Source of the DNA: JAYEPK01 sp048569615
GTDB lineage: Archaea > Thermoplasmatota > Penumbrarchaeia > Penumbrarchaeales > Penumbrarchaeaceae
Reading direction: 5' to 3'
NCBI GenBank assembly: GCA_048569615.1
Contig: JBLIRK010000010.1
Location: 1-64,000 of the forward strand
DNA length: 64,000 nt
Position 1 is the stretch's first letter; every line of letters begins with the position of its first letter. Below, piece by piece: positions 27,661 through 34,676 of this stretch. The notes under the pieces were generated by a model. The model had not been told where the DNA came from. It ran no database searches and worked only from the letters and a program-made list of their open reading frames with translations. The position numbers and the translations under genes are program-made.

Positions 27661-28893
27661 TCATGAAGAAGGCAAATGTCTCTTTAAAGGATATACGCAC
27701 TTCCTGCCTCCCTTCCTCTCGGATTTGAGAAATCCCTCCTCCTCGAGCAGCAGGACGTGGTAGGAGAGCGTCTGCTTGGGGAGGTCCAGGATGGACCTCA
27801 GATCGGTCTGGGAGATGCCCGGATACTTCTCCACGACTTCCATTATGGAGGAGCGGTTCCCCTTCTCCTCATCCTCGGGATCGATCCTACCTGCTGCGGG
27901 GTAGAAACGCCTGAAGATCCCTTCGGACCTGGAAACGACGATCCCTTCTCTCTGCAGGGAGCTAAGATGATGCCTCAGGGTCCCCGGCGGTGTGGCAGTA
28001 TCCCTTGCGATGGCCTTGAAGTGGGCTCCGGGGTGTTTCTTCAGGTAGTTCACGAGCTGGTTCCTGGTGGGGTGGGCAAGTATCCTGTCGGCGGATATCC
28101 TGGCATATCCCTTGGCTCCCCCCAATATCAAGACCGCAATTAAAACGATCACACCAATAAGTCCAAGGCAGAGGAGAGTGAGTATTGACATATTGGCTGA
28201 ATCTTCAGGTTGCGCTCCAGGTTCAGGTTCTTCGCCATATCCCGAATGAAAATCCTCGATGTCGGATCCCGCGATGGTGAAGGAGATCGAGATCACCTGA
28301 TCCCTGGACTCGCCTCTCCACAGTGAAACGCGGCCTGTCCACTGCCCCTCCTTTACATGGAATCCCTTGACAACGACCTTGACCATGCCCCCGGGCGAGA
28401 TCGAGGGCACCGATTCGGACCTGGCATCCCACTGGATGCCTGCCTTCATTAAAAGTATCTCCGCGGTCCCTCCGGAAACGCTCTTCCCTCCGGGATTGGA
28501 AATGTAAAGGGTGAACATTATCGGTAATGTGTTGTTCGGACCCGGGTCCTGGCCGTTGACAGCGGGGATGATATCCGAATGACCGATCTGGAGGTAGCCG
28601 TCCTCTGGACCGGGGCCGGGGAGCAGCAAAGCCAGCAGAATTAATCCGATGATGATGACGGCGAAGGAGCCGATACCTCCGAATATCAGGTATCTCCGGA
28701 CCTTGAACCTCCTTATGAGCTCCTTCCTGTAGCATCTGGGACAAAGAGGAGCTCCCCTGTCGCTCCTGTTGCAGAAATCGCAGATGGAGGCGCCGCATCC
28801 TTGGCAAATGAAGGAAGAAGGGACCGAACCGTGAAAATCGCACTGGGGGCTGAACTCATCGGACCCCGATGTTCCCTTCTTCGTCCTCTTCAT
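27661..28893 (-). CDS. Transmembrane transcription regulator: zinc finger, extracellular beta domain, two winged helices
   Basis: The 410-residue protein begins with a B-box-like zinc finger whose ligands are probably Cys18, His21, Cys30, Cys33, Cys38, Cys41, Cys51 and Cys54, enough for two zincs. A first membrane helix (about 69-92) is followed by about 130 residues with a CARDB-like Ig fold (TLYISNPGGKSVSGG), then a second helix (about 232-258). The C-terminus carries two winged-helix DNA-binding domains: ILAHPTRNQLVNYLKKHPG with TPPGTLRHHLSSLQREGIV, and EVVEKYPGISQTDLRSILDL with TLSYHVLLLEEEGFL. Both ends should be cytoplasmic and the middle outside, so it could sense an external signal and act directly on DNA. 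A TATA-like box about 26 bases before the ATG suggests a leaderless mRNA. The genes it controls are unknown; the adjacent surface-protein genes are candidates. Confidence 0.82.
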   Translation of the reverse strand: MKRTKKGTSGSDEFSPQCDFHGSVPSSFICQGCGASICDFCNRSDRGAPLCPRCYRKELIRRFKVRRYLIFGGIGSFAVIIIGLILLALLLPGPGPEDGYLQIGHSDIIPAVNGQDPGPNNTLPIMFTLYISNPGGKSVSGGTAEILLMKAGIQWDARSESVPSISPGGMVKVVVKGFHVKEGQWTGRVSLWRGESRDQVISISFTIAGSDIEDFHSGYGEEPEPGAQPEDSANMSILTLLCLGLIGVIVLIAVLILGGAKGYARISADRILAHPTRNQLVNYLKKHPGAHFKAIARDTATPPGTLRHHLSSLQREGIVVSRSEGIFRRFYPAAGRIDPEDEEKGNRSSIMEVVEKYPGISQTDLRSILDLPKQTLSYHVLLLEEEGFLKSERKGGRKCVYPLKRHLPSS

Positions 28894-28912
28894 GGAGGAA
28901 GTTATTCCTCTT

Positions 28913-28924
28913 GTTATTTAAATT
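28913..28924 (-). promoter_or_regulatory. TATA-like box of the transmembrane regulator gene
   Basis: The minus strand reads AATTTAAATAAC, centred about 26 bases before the ATG at 28893. This is the usual distance for a leaderless archaeal transcript. Confidence 0.55.
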
Positions 28925-28953
28925 AAGATTGGACCGATTTGGGACGGGTCCTC

Positions 28954-30657
28954 TCACTTCACCCTCACACCGGTCTCCAGCTCCAGATCGTCCTCTGCCA
29001 GCTGCCTTGCATAACCCTGGGGCGGAGGCGAATGATAGGCGGGCAGGATTTCCTGCTCCTTCTTTCCCCTCCTGCTCAGGGCGAATGCGATGATTATCAC
29101 TATTAAGATGATCAAAACGACGAATACGCCTCCTATCACGTACAGCGTGTTGCTTTGAGGGCCCTGGACATCCCCGGTTGAGGCATCGTCGTCATCCGCA
29201 GCATCATCGTCGTCCACCGGAGGGAGGGTGTCGTCGTCATCGCCGGGTGTTCCACCAGGATCCTGTATCATGAACTCGTTCTCGGTGGATTCCACCCTGT
29301 TCCCCTCGCTGTCAACAACGACAATGCTGTATGTCACGATCTGACCGGCGTTGTAGGGGCCGATCGCAAGGGAGAAGATATCTATGTCGTTCTCGAACAT
29401 CTCCTTCGGAGGAAGGCACATTCCATCGAGGCATACCACTGCCTCGGCCGAGTCAACGGTGGTGTCGTGGAGGGTGAGCTCCAGATGAATTGTTATGGTC
29501 TCCCCCTCCTTTGGAACGAGGGGATCGTGGGTGAGCACAGATATCTCAGGAGGCGTAGAAGCAACCTCGTTCTCGAGGGTGACCTCGATGTTGTCTATTC
29601 CCGTCTGGCCGAGCATGTCAACGGCTCTCACCGATATCCTGTAGTCCCCGTTCCTTTCGAATTCTGTATCCCACCCGGCTTCGTACTGCTCCCCGGCAAG
29701 GTCCATCTCCACCCAGTTTCCCTGACCTACCTTGACCTCTACCATATCAAGCTCCTCATTGGATGAAACGGTTGCCGTTATCTCCACTCTCCCGGATACG
29801 GTGTCGCCGTCTTCCGGAGAGGTTATCTCGACGATCGGGGCCTCCCCTGCTTCCCGGGGGAAGGCTTCGGCAGCAGCATCCGAGTAATGGGCGGTGTACG
29901 GCTTCGCCGGCGGGTATGTTTCCACGCTCATCCTGCTGTTGAATACAACTGCATAGACAACGATGTTGTCCCTGTCTATGTCCCCGAAATCATTTCCGTC
30001 GATATCCTCGTTCTCCGAGCCGATCCATGTCGCGGAGAAATCATGGGAGCTTCCCGAGGGGATGCTCACTTCTTCCACAAGCGCATAACCGAGAAGCGCA
30101 TTGGGATAGTTGTTCCCGTCGTAGTCGATGAAGCGGGAATTCCTCTCCACAATGTGCACCCTCAACGTTCCGGAGTAGGTCCTCGATTCCTGATTGTTGA
30201 TGATGCCCTCCACCGCAATCTCCGATCCCCCACGGTCCGTGGCTTCCAGAGATACCGCCACATTCGGAACATCCCTCGAGGCGCACGAGTCTATCAGTCC
30301 CGGAAAATTGTCCTGCTGGCTCCCCCCGACAGAATTCTCGTATCCACCATCGAACAGTACGGTCGGGAATCCCGGTATCGAATAATCCTCGATGCGGGTG
30401 CTTGCCTCGTCAACGTGGTCATCTATCAGAGAAACGAACCTGAAATCGGATCTCTGGCCGGAGAGGTCCTTCAAACCTTCGGTGGCGGATGGACAGAAAT
30501 GACACCATGAAGCGGTAGCCGCTTCGACAAAGACCAAACGGTCTCCTGCCATCATTTCCTGACCTTCTCCATTCTGAGGACCCATAAACACACCGGCGGA
30601 GGTTGAAACCATGAAAAGAATAACAACTGGCATAAGACTGCGGAGGATCGAACGCAT
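28954..30657 (-). CDS. Surface protein with thioredoxin-like (CHFC) domain, Ig-like domain and C-terminal anchor
   Basis: The 567-residue protein has a signal peptide (MRSILRSLMPVVILFMVSTS). Next comes a thioredoxin-fold domain with Trp51-Cys52-His-Phe-Cys55-Pro and the cis-proline strand GFPTVLFDGG. This resembles the Omp28-like and secreted thioredoxin families. Residues about 135-260 form a beta domain. One Ig-like domain (ITSPEDGDTVSGRVEI) and a second beta domain follow. A linker with three short Asp runs (DDDD) may bind divalent cations or simply keep the domain away from the membrane. A helix (about 500-525) and a 42-residue tail end the protein. The CxxC pair suggests disulfide exchange on surface proteins, with the neighbouring protease and giant coat protein as possible clients. 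GTG codons at 30669 and 30666 are alternative starts. Confidence 0.82.
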   Translation of the reverse strand: MRSILRSLMPVVILFMVSTSAGVFMGPQNGEGQEMMAGDRLVFVEAATASWCHFCPSATEGLKDLSGQRSDFRFVSLIDDHVDEASTRIEDYSIPGFPTVLFDGGYENSVGGSQQDNFPGLIDSCASRDVPNVAVSLEATDRGGSEIAVEGIINNQESRTYSGTLRVHIVERNSRFIDYDGNNYPNALLGYALVEEVSIPSGSSHDFSATWIGSENEDIDGNDFGDIDRDNIVVYAVVFNSRMSVETYPPAKPYTAHYSDAAAEAFPREAGEAPIVEITSPEDGDTVSGRVEITATVSSNEELDMVEVKVGQGNWVEMDLAGEQYEAGWDTEFERNGDYRISVRAVDMLGQTGIDNIEVTLENEVASTPPEISVLTHDPLVPKEGETITIHLELTLHDTTVDSAEAVVCLDGMCLPPKEMFENDIDIFSLAIGPYNAGQIVTYSIVVVDSEGNRVESTENEFMIQDPGGTPGDDDDTLPPVDDDDAADDDDASTGDVQGPQSNTLYVIGGVFVVLIILIVIIIAFALSRRGKKEQEILPAYHSPPPQGYARQLAEDDLELETGVRVK

Positions 30658-30727
30658 ATGAGACACCACTATGGAAAGGCCTATCAGGGCTATTCCATTT
30701 ATCGGTTATGGTTAAATAAGTTCGCCG

Positions 30728-32167
30728 TCACACGTTGTCGATAATCTTCCATGTGGTCCGCTCCCCGTCCTCAAGGGCGATACCGAGTTCCTTGAGCCTG
30801 TCCCTGATGATATCCGCCGTGGCCCAGTCCTTTCTGTTCCTCGCCTCGGTCCGAAGGTCGATCAGCAGCTGTACCAGGCCCTCTGCAAGCTCGCTTCCGA
30901 TGCCCGCCTCTTCATGCTCGAACTCCAATCCCAGGATGCTCGAGAGCTCGTCCAGGATCGAAAGGATGGGGAGCGCGTTCCTACCTTCCAGATCCCCTTT
31001 CTTCTGGAGGGCCTTGACCTCATCATCGAGCCTGAACAGGGATGCCACCGCCACCCTTGTGTTGAAATCGTCCTCCATGGCGTCGGTGAAGGTCTTCCTG
31101 ATGTCGAAGACCATTTTCAGGATGTCCTCATCGGGATCGCCCAGGTCCGGAATGACCCCCTCGTCGTGCCCCCCCGCCGCATCCTTCAGGTTCTTATGGA
31201 GCTTCTTCAATCTCCCGTAGGAAGCCCTGGCCTCCTCCATTGCAGCGTCCGAGAAATCGATGGGGCTGCGGTAGTGGGTGTAGACCAGGAAGAACCGGAG
31301 CACCATGGGCTCGTACCTCCGGAGGACCTCTTTGATGGTAAAGAAGTTCCCCAGCGATTTGGACATCTTCTCCTTGTCTATCTCCAGGAACCCGTTGTGG
31401 AGCCAGTAGTTCACGAAGCGCTCCCCCGTGTACGCTTCGGCCTGGAGTATCTCCGATTCATGGTGGGGGAAAATCAGATCTATGCCGCCTCCATGGAAGT
31501 CAAGGGTTCTGCCGATGTATTTCCAGGACATCGTGGAGCATTCGATATGCCATCCGGGCCTACCCTTCCCCCAGGGGGAATCCCAGGAGATCTCCCCTGG
31601 CTTTGCTGCCTTCCATAGGGCGAAATCCTTGGGGCTTCTTTTCTCCTCGTCAACCTCGACCCTTGCGCCGTCCCTCATGTCATCCAGGGACTGGTGCCGG
31701 AGCCTTCCGAAGATATCCTTGGCCTTCTCGACCTCGAAATAGACGCTGCCGCTCACGGCATAGGCAAATCCCTTATCGATGAGGCCGTGTACAACCGTGA
31801 TCATCTCGGGTATGGTCTCGGAAGCTTTGGGATGGATGGTGGCTTTCATGACGTTCAGGGCGCCCATATCATTGAAGTATTCCTGTATGTAATGTTCGGA
31901 AAGCACCAGAGCCGGGATGCCTTTCTCGGCTGCCCTGTTTATAATCTTGTCATCCACATCGGTGAAGTTCTGGATGTATGTCACCTGATACCCCTTGAAT
32001 GTCAGGTACCTCCGGATGGTGTCGAAGGCAACGTATGTTCGGGCATGGCCAACATGACAATCGTCGTACACCGTGGGTCCGCAGACGTACATGCCGATCT
32101 TTCCCTCTTCCACCGGTACGAATTCCTGCTTGCTCCTCGTTTCGGTATTGTAAACGGTCAAGGTCAT
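30728..32167 (-). CDS. cysS: Cysteinyl-tRNA synthetase
   Basis: The 479-residue protein is a class I aminoacyl-tRNA synthetase that charges tRNA-Cys with cysteine. Its features are Cys29 followed by GPTVYDDCHVGHART (the HIGH motif as HVGH), NFTDVDDKI, the zinc-site segment GWHIECSTMSW, FPHHESE, and KMSKS within EIDKEKMSKSLGNFF. The C-terminal helical anticodon-binding region is present, with TEARNRKDWATADIIRDRLKELGI, which is typical of the family. Length and motifs are normal and all key residues look intact, so this organism can charge cysteine directly. The gene lies just downstream of the RNase H-fold gene on the same strand. Confidence 0.97.
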   Translation of the reverse strand: MTLTVYNTETRSKQEFVPVEEGKIGMYVCGPTVYDDCHVGHARTYVAFDTIRRYLTFKGYQVTYIQNFTDVDDKIINRAAEKGIPALVLSEHYIQEYFNDMGALNVMKATIHPKASETIPEMITVVHGLIDKGFAYAVSGSVYFEVEKAKDIFGRLRHQSLDDMRDGARVEVDEEKRSPKDFALWKAAKPGEISWDSPWGKGRPGWHIECSTMSWKYIGRTLDFHGGGIDLIFPHHESEILQAEAYTGERFVNYWLHNGFLEIDKEKMSKSLGNFFTIKEVLRRYEPMVLRFFLVYTHYRSPIDFSDAAMEEARASYGRLKKLHKNLKDAAGGHDEGVIPDLGDPDEDILKMVFDIRKTFTDAMEDDFNTRVAVASLFRLDDEVKALQKKGDLEGRNALPILSILDELSSILGLEFEHEEAGIGSELAEGLVQLLIDLRTEARNRKDWATADIIRDRLKELGIALEDGERTTWKIIDNV

Positions 32168-32230
32168 GCCCTATCTCCGCTACCGCAATGAGGAAACCGA
32201 TATTTACCTTTCACCCGGCAGTAAAGGACT

Positions 32231-32632
32231 TCATTCACTTCCTGTCACGCGGGACATCCTTATCGCCGGCAGGTTGTTCTCCTGGGGGACCCACTGGAAG
32301 AAGCATTGATCGAAATTCAGCTGGGATTTCCTTGCCAGCATGTAATAGTCCATGGAATCGAAATCCTTTCCGGGAGGCATGCTGTTCATTGCATTTATGA
32401 CGGACCTCGAATCCCCCTTCAATATCAAACGCCTGACCCCATTGCGGGATGCCAGCTCCATACCCTGCAGGAGGGCCTCCCATTGCGCCCTCGACGGGCT
32501 TCCGGAATAGGGGACCGTTCCTCCGACCTCGTCGATTATCTGGCCTCTGTTAACGAGAACGGCACCGATGGTTATCTGAGAGCCCTTGGAGGGAACATGC
32601 CCGTGAAAATAGCACTCGTAATTGTCAACCAT
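32231..32632 (-). CDS. RNase H-fold protein with probable loss of catalytic residues
   Basis: The 133-residue protein follows the type I RNase H pattern: a beta hairpin, then SRAQWEALLQGMELA (Glu52 at the position of the second acidic residue), LKGDSRSVINAMN (Asp74, third position) and VPQENNLPA near the end. The first catalytic aspartate, normally in a YxDG phrase, appears as His10 in YFHG. The fourth, normally A-D near the end, reads PAIRMS (Ile124). With two of four metal ligands changed it may be inactive or a nucleic-acid-binding derivative. It lies 63 bases upstream of cysS on the same strand and could share a transcript. The assignment rests on pattern recognition. Confidence 0.75.
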   Translation of the reverse strand: MVDNYECYFHGHVPSKGSQITIGAVLVNRGQIIDEVGGTVPYSGSPSRAQWEALLQGMELASRNGVRRLILKGDSRSVINAMNSMPPGKDFDSMDYYMLARKSQLNFDQCFFQWVPQENNLPAIRMSRVTGSE

Positions 32633-32677
32633 AACTTATCCCCATCTGTCATTCCTGAAATGGATATTTAAAATGCA

Positions 32678-33100
32678 CTAGGGAGGGCCCCTTCGGTCTT
32701 TTCTCCTGCCGCCTGAGCCGGGCCTCCTATCCCTTCTATCCCCATCACCCGAATTCCTTTTCGACCTCTTCCTACCGCCTGCGGACCGGTCGCTTCTTTC
32801 GGCCTTCCCGGTCCTGTTCCGGCGGCTCCTGCTCTCCTCATCCTCGGCTATGAAAAGCTCCTTGCCTCCCAGGTTCTGGAGCTGTCCATCGCGGGATCCG
32901 AAGGGTTTTATCATGACATAAGGGGCATCAACGGGTCCCGTTATGCGTATGATCCTGCCGATCTGACCGCCCCTTCTGTCAGCGGCTGTCTGTCCGATCG
33001 AAGGGGTAATCACAGCCTTGACGACTATCGATCCCTTCGGAGAGAAATTCACCACCTTTCCCAGAGGCCTCACCGGAATCACCTTGAGGGCTTTGAACAT
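32678..33100 (-). CDS. gar1: H/ACA ribonucleoprotein subunit Gar1 with Arg/Gly-rich tail
   Basis: The 140-residue protein begins MFKALKVIPVRPLGKVV, the start of the small Gar1/Naf1 beta-barrel. IGRIIRITGPVDAPYVMIKPF is the conserved core, where the two family motifs of Gar1 sit. In archaea Gar1 joins Cbf5, Nop10 and L7Ae to make pseudouridine in RNA under guide-RNA direction. From about residue 80 on, the chain is a low-complexity tail of Arg, Gly, Ser, Lys and Asp (RRNRTGK, SAGGRKRSK, GSGGRRKDRR) similar in character to the GAR regions of eukaryotic Gar1. ATG 33100 is preferred to 33172 because it starts just before the first conserved strand. The stop is TAG. Confidence 0.85.
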   Translation of the reverse strand: MFKALKVIPVRPLGKVVNFSPKGSIVVKAVITPSIGQTAADRRGGQIGRIIRITGPVDAPYVMIKPFGSRDGQLQNLGGKELFIAEDEESRSRRNRTGKAERSDRSAGGRKRSKRNSGDGDRRDRRPGSGGRRKDRRGPP

Positions 33101-33216
33101 ACCGCGATTATGTATTTCTTTCTGTCGGGAGTGGAGGTCTGATACGCTGCTTTGCTCCCATGAAAACCACAATATAGGGAGCCTCCGTTAAGGTTATCAT
33201 CACGGAGGATTTCCCG

Positions 33217-33966
33217 TTGGAGGTCGATTATTACTCACTGTTGGGCGTCTCTCCCTACTCTACCAGATCGGAGATAAAGATAGCCTACAGGAGAATGGCC
33301 GAGGTATATCACCCCGACAAGCTCAGGGAGCTGCCTCAAGCTGTCAGGGAAGAGGGTGAGAGCATCATGAGGCTTCTCAACGAGGCCAAGACAATTCTCC
33401 TTGATCCCGACAAGAGGTATCTCTACGATCTCAGAAGGGGGCACAGAGGGTCCAGAGAGGATGCCATAATCGTGAAGGAGTTCGACCAGGCCGTCGCCTA
33501 CGAACCCGAATATGTGATAGCTCTGGAAAAGGAAGAGGTAAGCTCAAGGATGGCAAGGGTCCTGAGCGGTCTCAGGGAGGTATTCGTCAAGGACAAGGAC
33601 TTTCAGAACAAGATAGCCATTGCCCAGGAGATCGTCGAGGCAAAGGTGATAGAGGAGCCGAGATTCAAGGTGAAGACCATCGAGATGGAAGGAGATGATG
33701 AATTCAATGTTGTCATTGACGGCGAGCCGGAGATCATGGAAAGGTCCGCCGCCAGGAGATCCAAGGTTGAACTGGAGGATGACGAGGAGGAGGTCGAGAT
33801 GACCCTGGAGTTCGCAAGGGTCAAGGTGGACGTGGAAAAGGTCTCGGCGCCACCTAAGAGGAAAAGAAAAAACCGCAGCTTCAAGGTGGTGGCTGTCGAA
33901 GGAGATGATGAGGAGTCGGAGGAGCTGGAGGAATTCGAGGTCCAGGAGGTCGAATGGGAGGAGTGA
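33217..33966 (+). CDS. J-domain (DnaJ-like) protein with acidic C-terminus
   Basis: A classic J domain covers about residues 3-70: DYYSLLGVSPYSTRSEIKIAYRRMA, then His32-Pro33-Asp34 and LLNEAKTILLDPDKRYLYD. J domains stimulate the ATPase of Hsp70. The remaining 180 residues are not the usual DnaJ zinc and substrate domains. They are charged, increasingly acidic, and contain a basic patch PPKRKRKNR, ending EEFEVQEVEWEE. It is therefore a specialised J protein. The start is TTG, justified by GGAGGAT seven bases upstream. It sits three bases before a RuvC-like gene and one gene before cdc48, suggesting a protein-handling context. No Hsp70 gene is in the window. Confidence 0.85.
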   Translation: MEVDYYSLLGVSPYSTRSEIKIAYRRMAEVYHPDKLRELPQAVREEGESIMRLLNEAKTILLDPDKRYLYDLRRGHRGSREDAIIVKEFDQAVAYEPEYVIALEKEEVSSRMARVLSGLREVFVKDKDFQNKIAIAQEIVEAKVIEEPRFKVKTIEMEGDDEFNVVIDGEPEIMERSAARRSKVELEDDEEEVEMTLEFARVKVDVEKVSAPPKRKRKNRSFKVVAVEGDDEESEELEEFEVQEVEWEE

Positions 33967-33969
33967 ACC

Positions 33970-34590
33970 TTGGACGAGATCGACCATTTGATGGCCTCCA
34001 GAAGCAGCATGAAGCTCGGTTTGTGCACAGGGGATTTCTCGTTCCTCCACGACATGGTCGAGGTTCTGAACGAAATGGAAATTTCCTTCGACATAATCCA
34101 GCCCGGAAGTGAATATCTCGGAAAGATAGACATTCTGGTGATCGACAGTGACTCGGAACCGCCTGTATTCGTATACTGCGATCCGATATGGGCACGCAGG
34201 GGAAAGGACATCCGGAGCACTTTGGAAAGGGCCCTGTTCAGGGCGAGGGGGGGAAGAGATGCTTCACTTATGGTCGTGGGAGTGGACCCGGGCAAGAGAC
34301 CGGGGATCGCAGTTTTGGTCGATGGCATACTGGTTTCGGTTTACAAGGCGGTATCGCCGGAGGAGATACCTGAAAGGATCAGATCGGCAAAGGAGAGCTT
34401 CGGTCCGAGGAGCATAATGGTTCGTATCGGGGACGGGGATCCCGGACGCAGGGATAGGATCATTGAGGAGCTCAGGATGATGAGGCTTCCGATGGAGCTG
34501 GTGGATGAAAAGCAGACCACCACATCCAAGAGGTTGAGGGATGAGAGAGCCGCCGTGGCAATTGCCCAGACAAAGGGGGAGCCTCTCTGA
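33970..34590 (+). CDS. RuvC-like (RNase H-fold) protein, predicted nuclease
   Basis: The 206-residue protein has an N-terminal Rossmann-like half (about 1-95; KLGLCTGDFSFLHDMVEVL, DILVIDSDSEP). The second half starts with VVGVDPGKRPGIAVL, the first strand of the RuvC/YqgF RNase H superfamily, with Asp106 as the likely first catalytic acid. MVRIGDGDPGRRDRI, MELVDEKQTTTSKR and RDERAAVAIAQ occupy the places of the later acidic motifs. RuvC-fold enzymes cut branched DNA or act on RNA ends; the specific substrate here is unknown. The start is TTG with GGAGG upstream, three bases after the J-domain gene, so the two form an operon. Confidence in the fold is fair, in activity low. Confidence 0.68.
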   Translation: MDEIDHLMASRSSMKLGLCTGDFSFLHDMVEVLNEMEISFDIIQPGSEYLGKIDILVIDSDSEPPVFVYCDPIWARRGKDIRSTLERALFRARGGRDASLMVVGVDPGKRPGIAVLVDGILVSVYKAVSPEEIPERIRSAKESFGPRSIMVRIGDGDPGRRDRIIEELRMMRLPMELVDEKQTTTSKRLRDERAAVAIAQTKGEPL

Positions 34591-34624
34591 TGCTTATTTC
34601 TTAGTTGATACTGAGGTCTAAATA

Positions 34625-34632
34625 GTATTATA
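34625..34632 (+). promoter_or_regulatory. TATA-like box upstream of cdc48
   Basis: TATTATAT within an AT-rich run after the RuvC-like gene. A start near 34655 leaves a leader of about 20 bases with AGGTG a few bases before the TTG start codon at 34677. Confidence 0.45.
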
Positions 34633-34676
34633 TCGCATCAGTCCAATTCTTAAAAGACAGGGTCCAGGTGTGAGTA

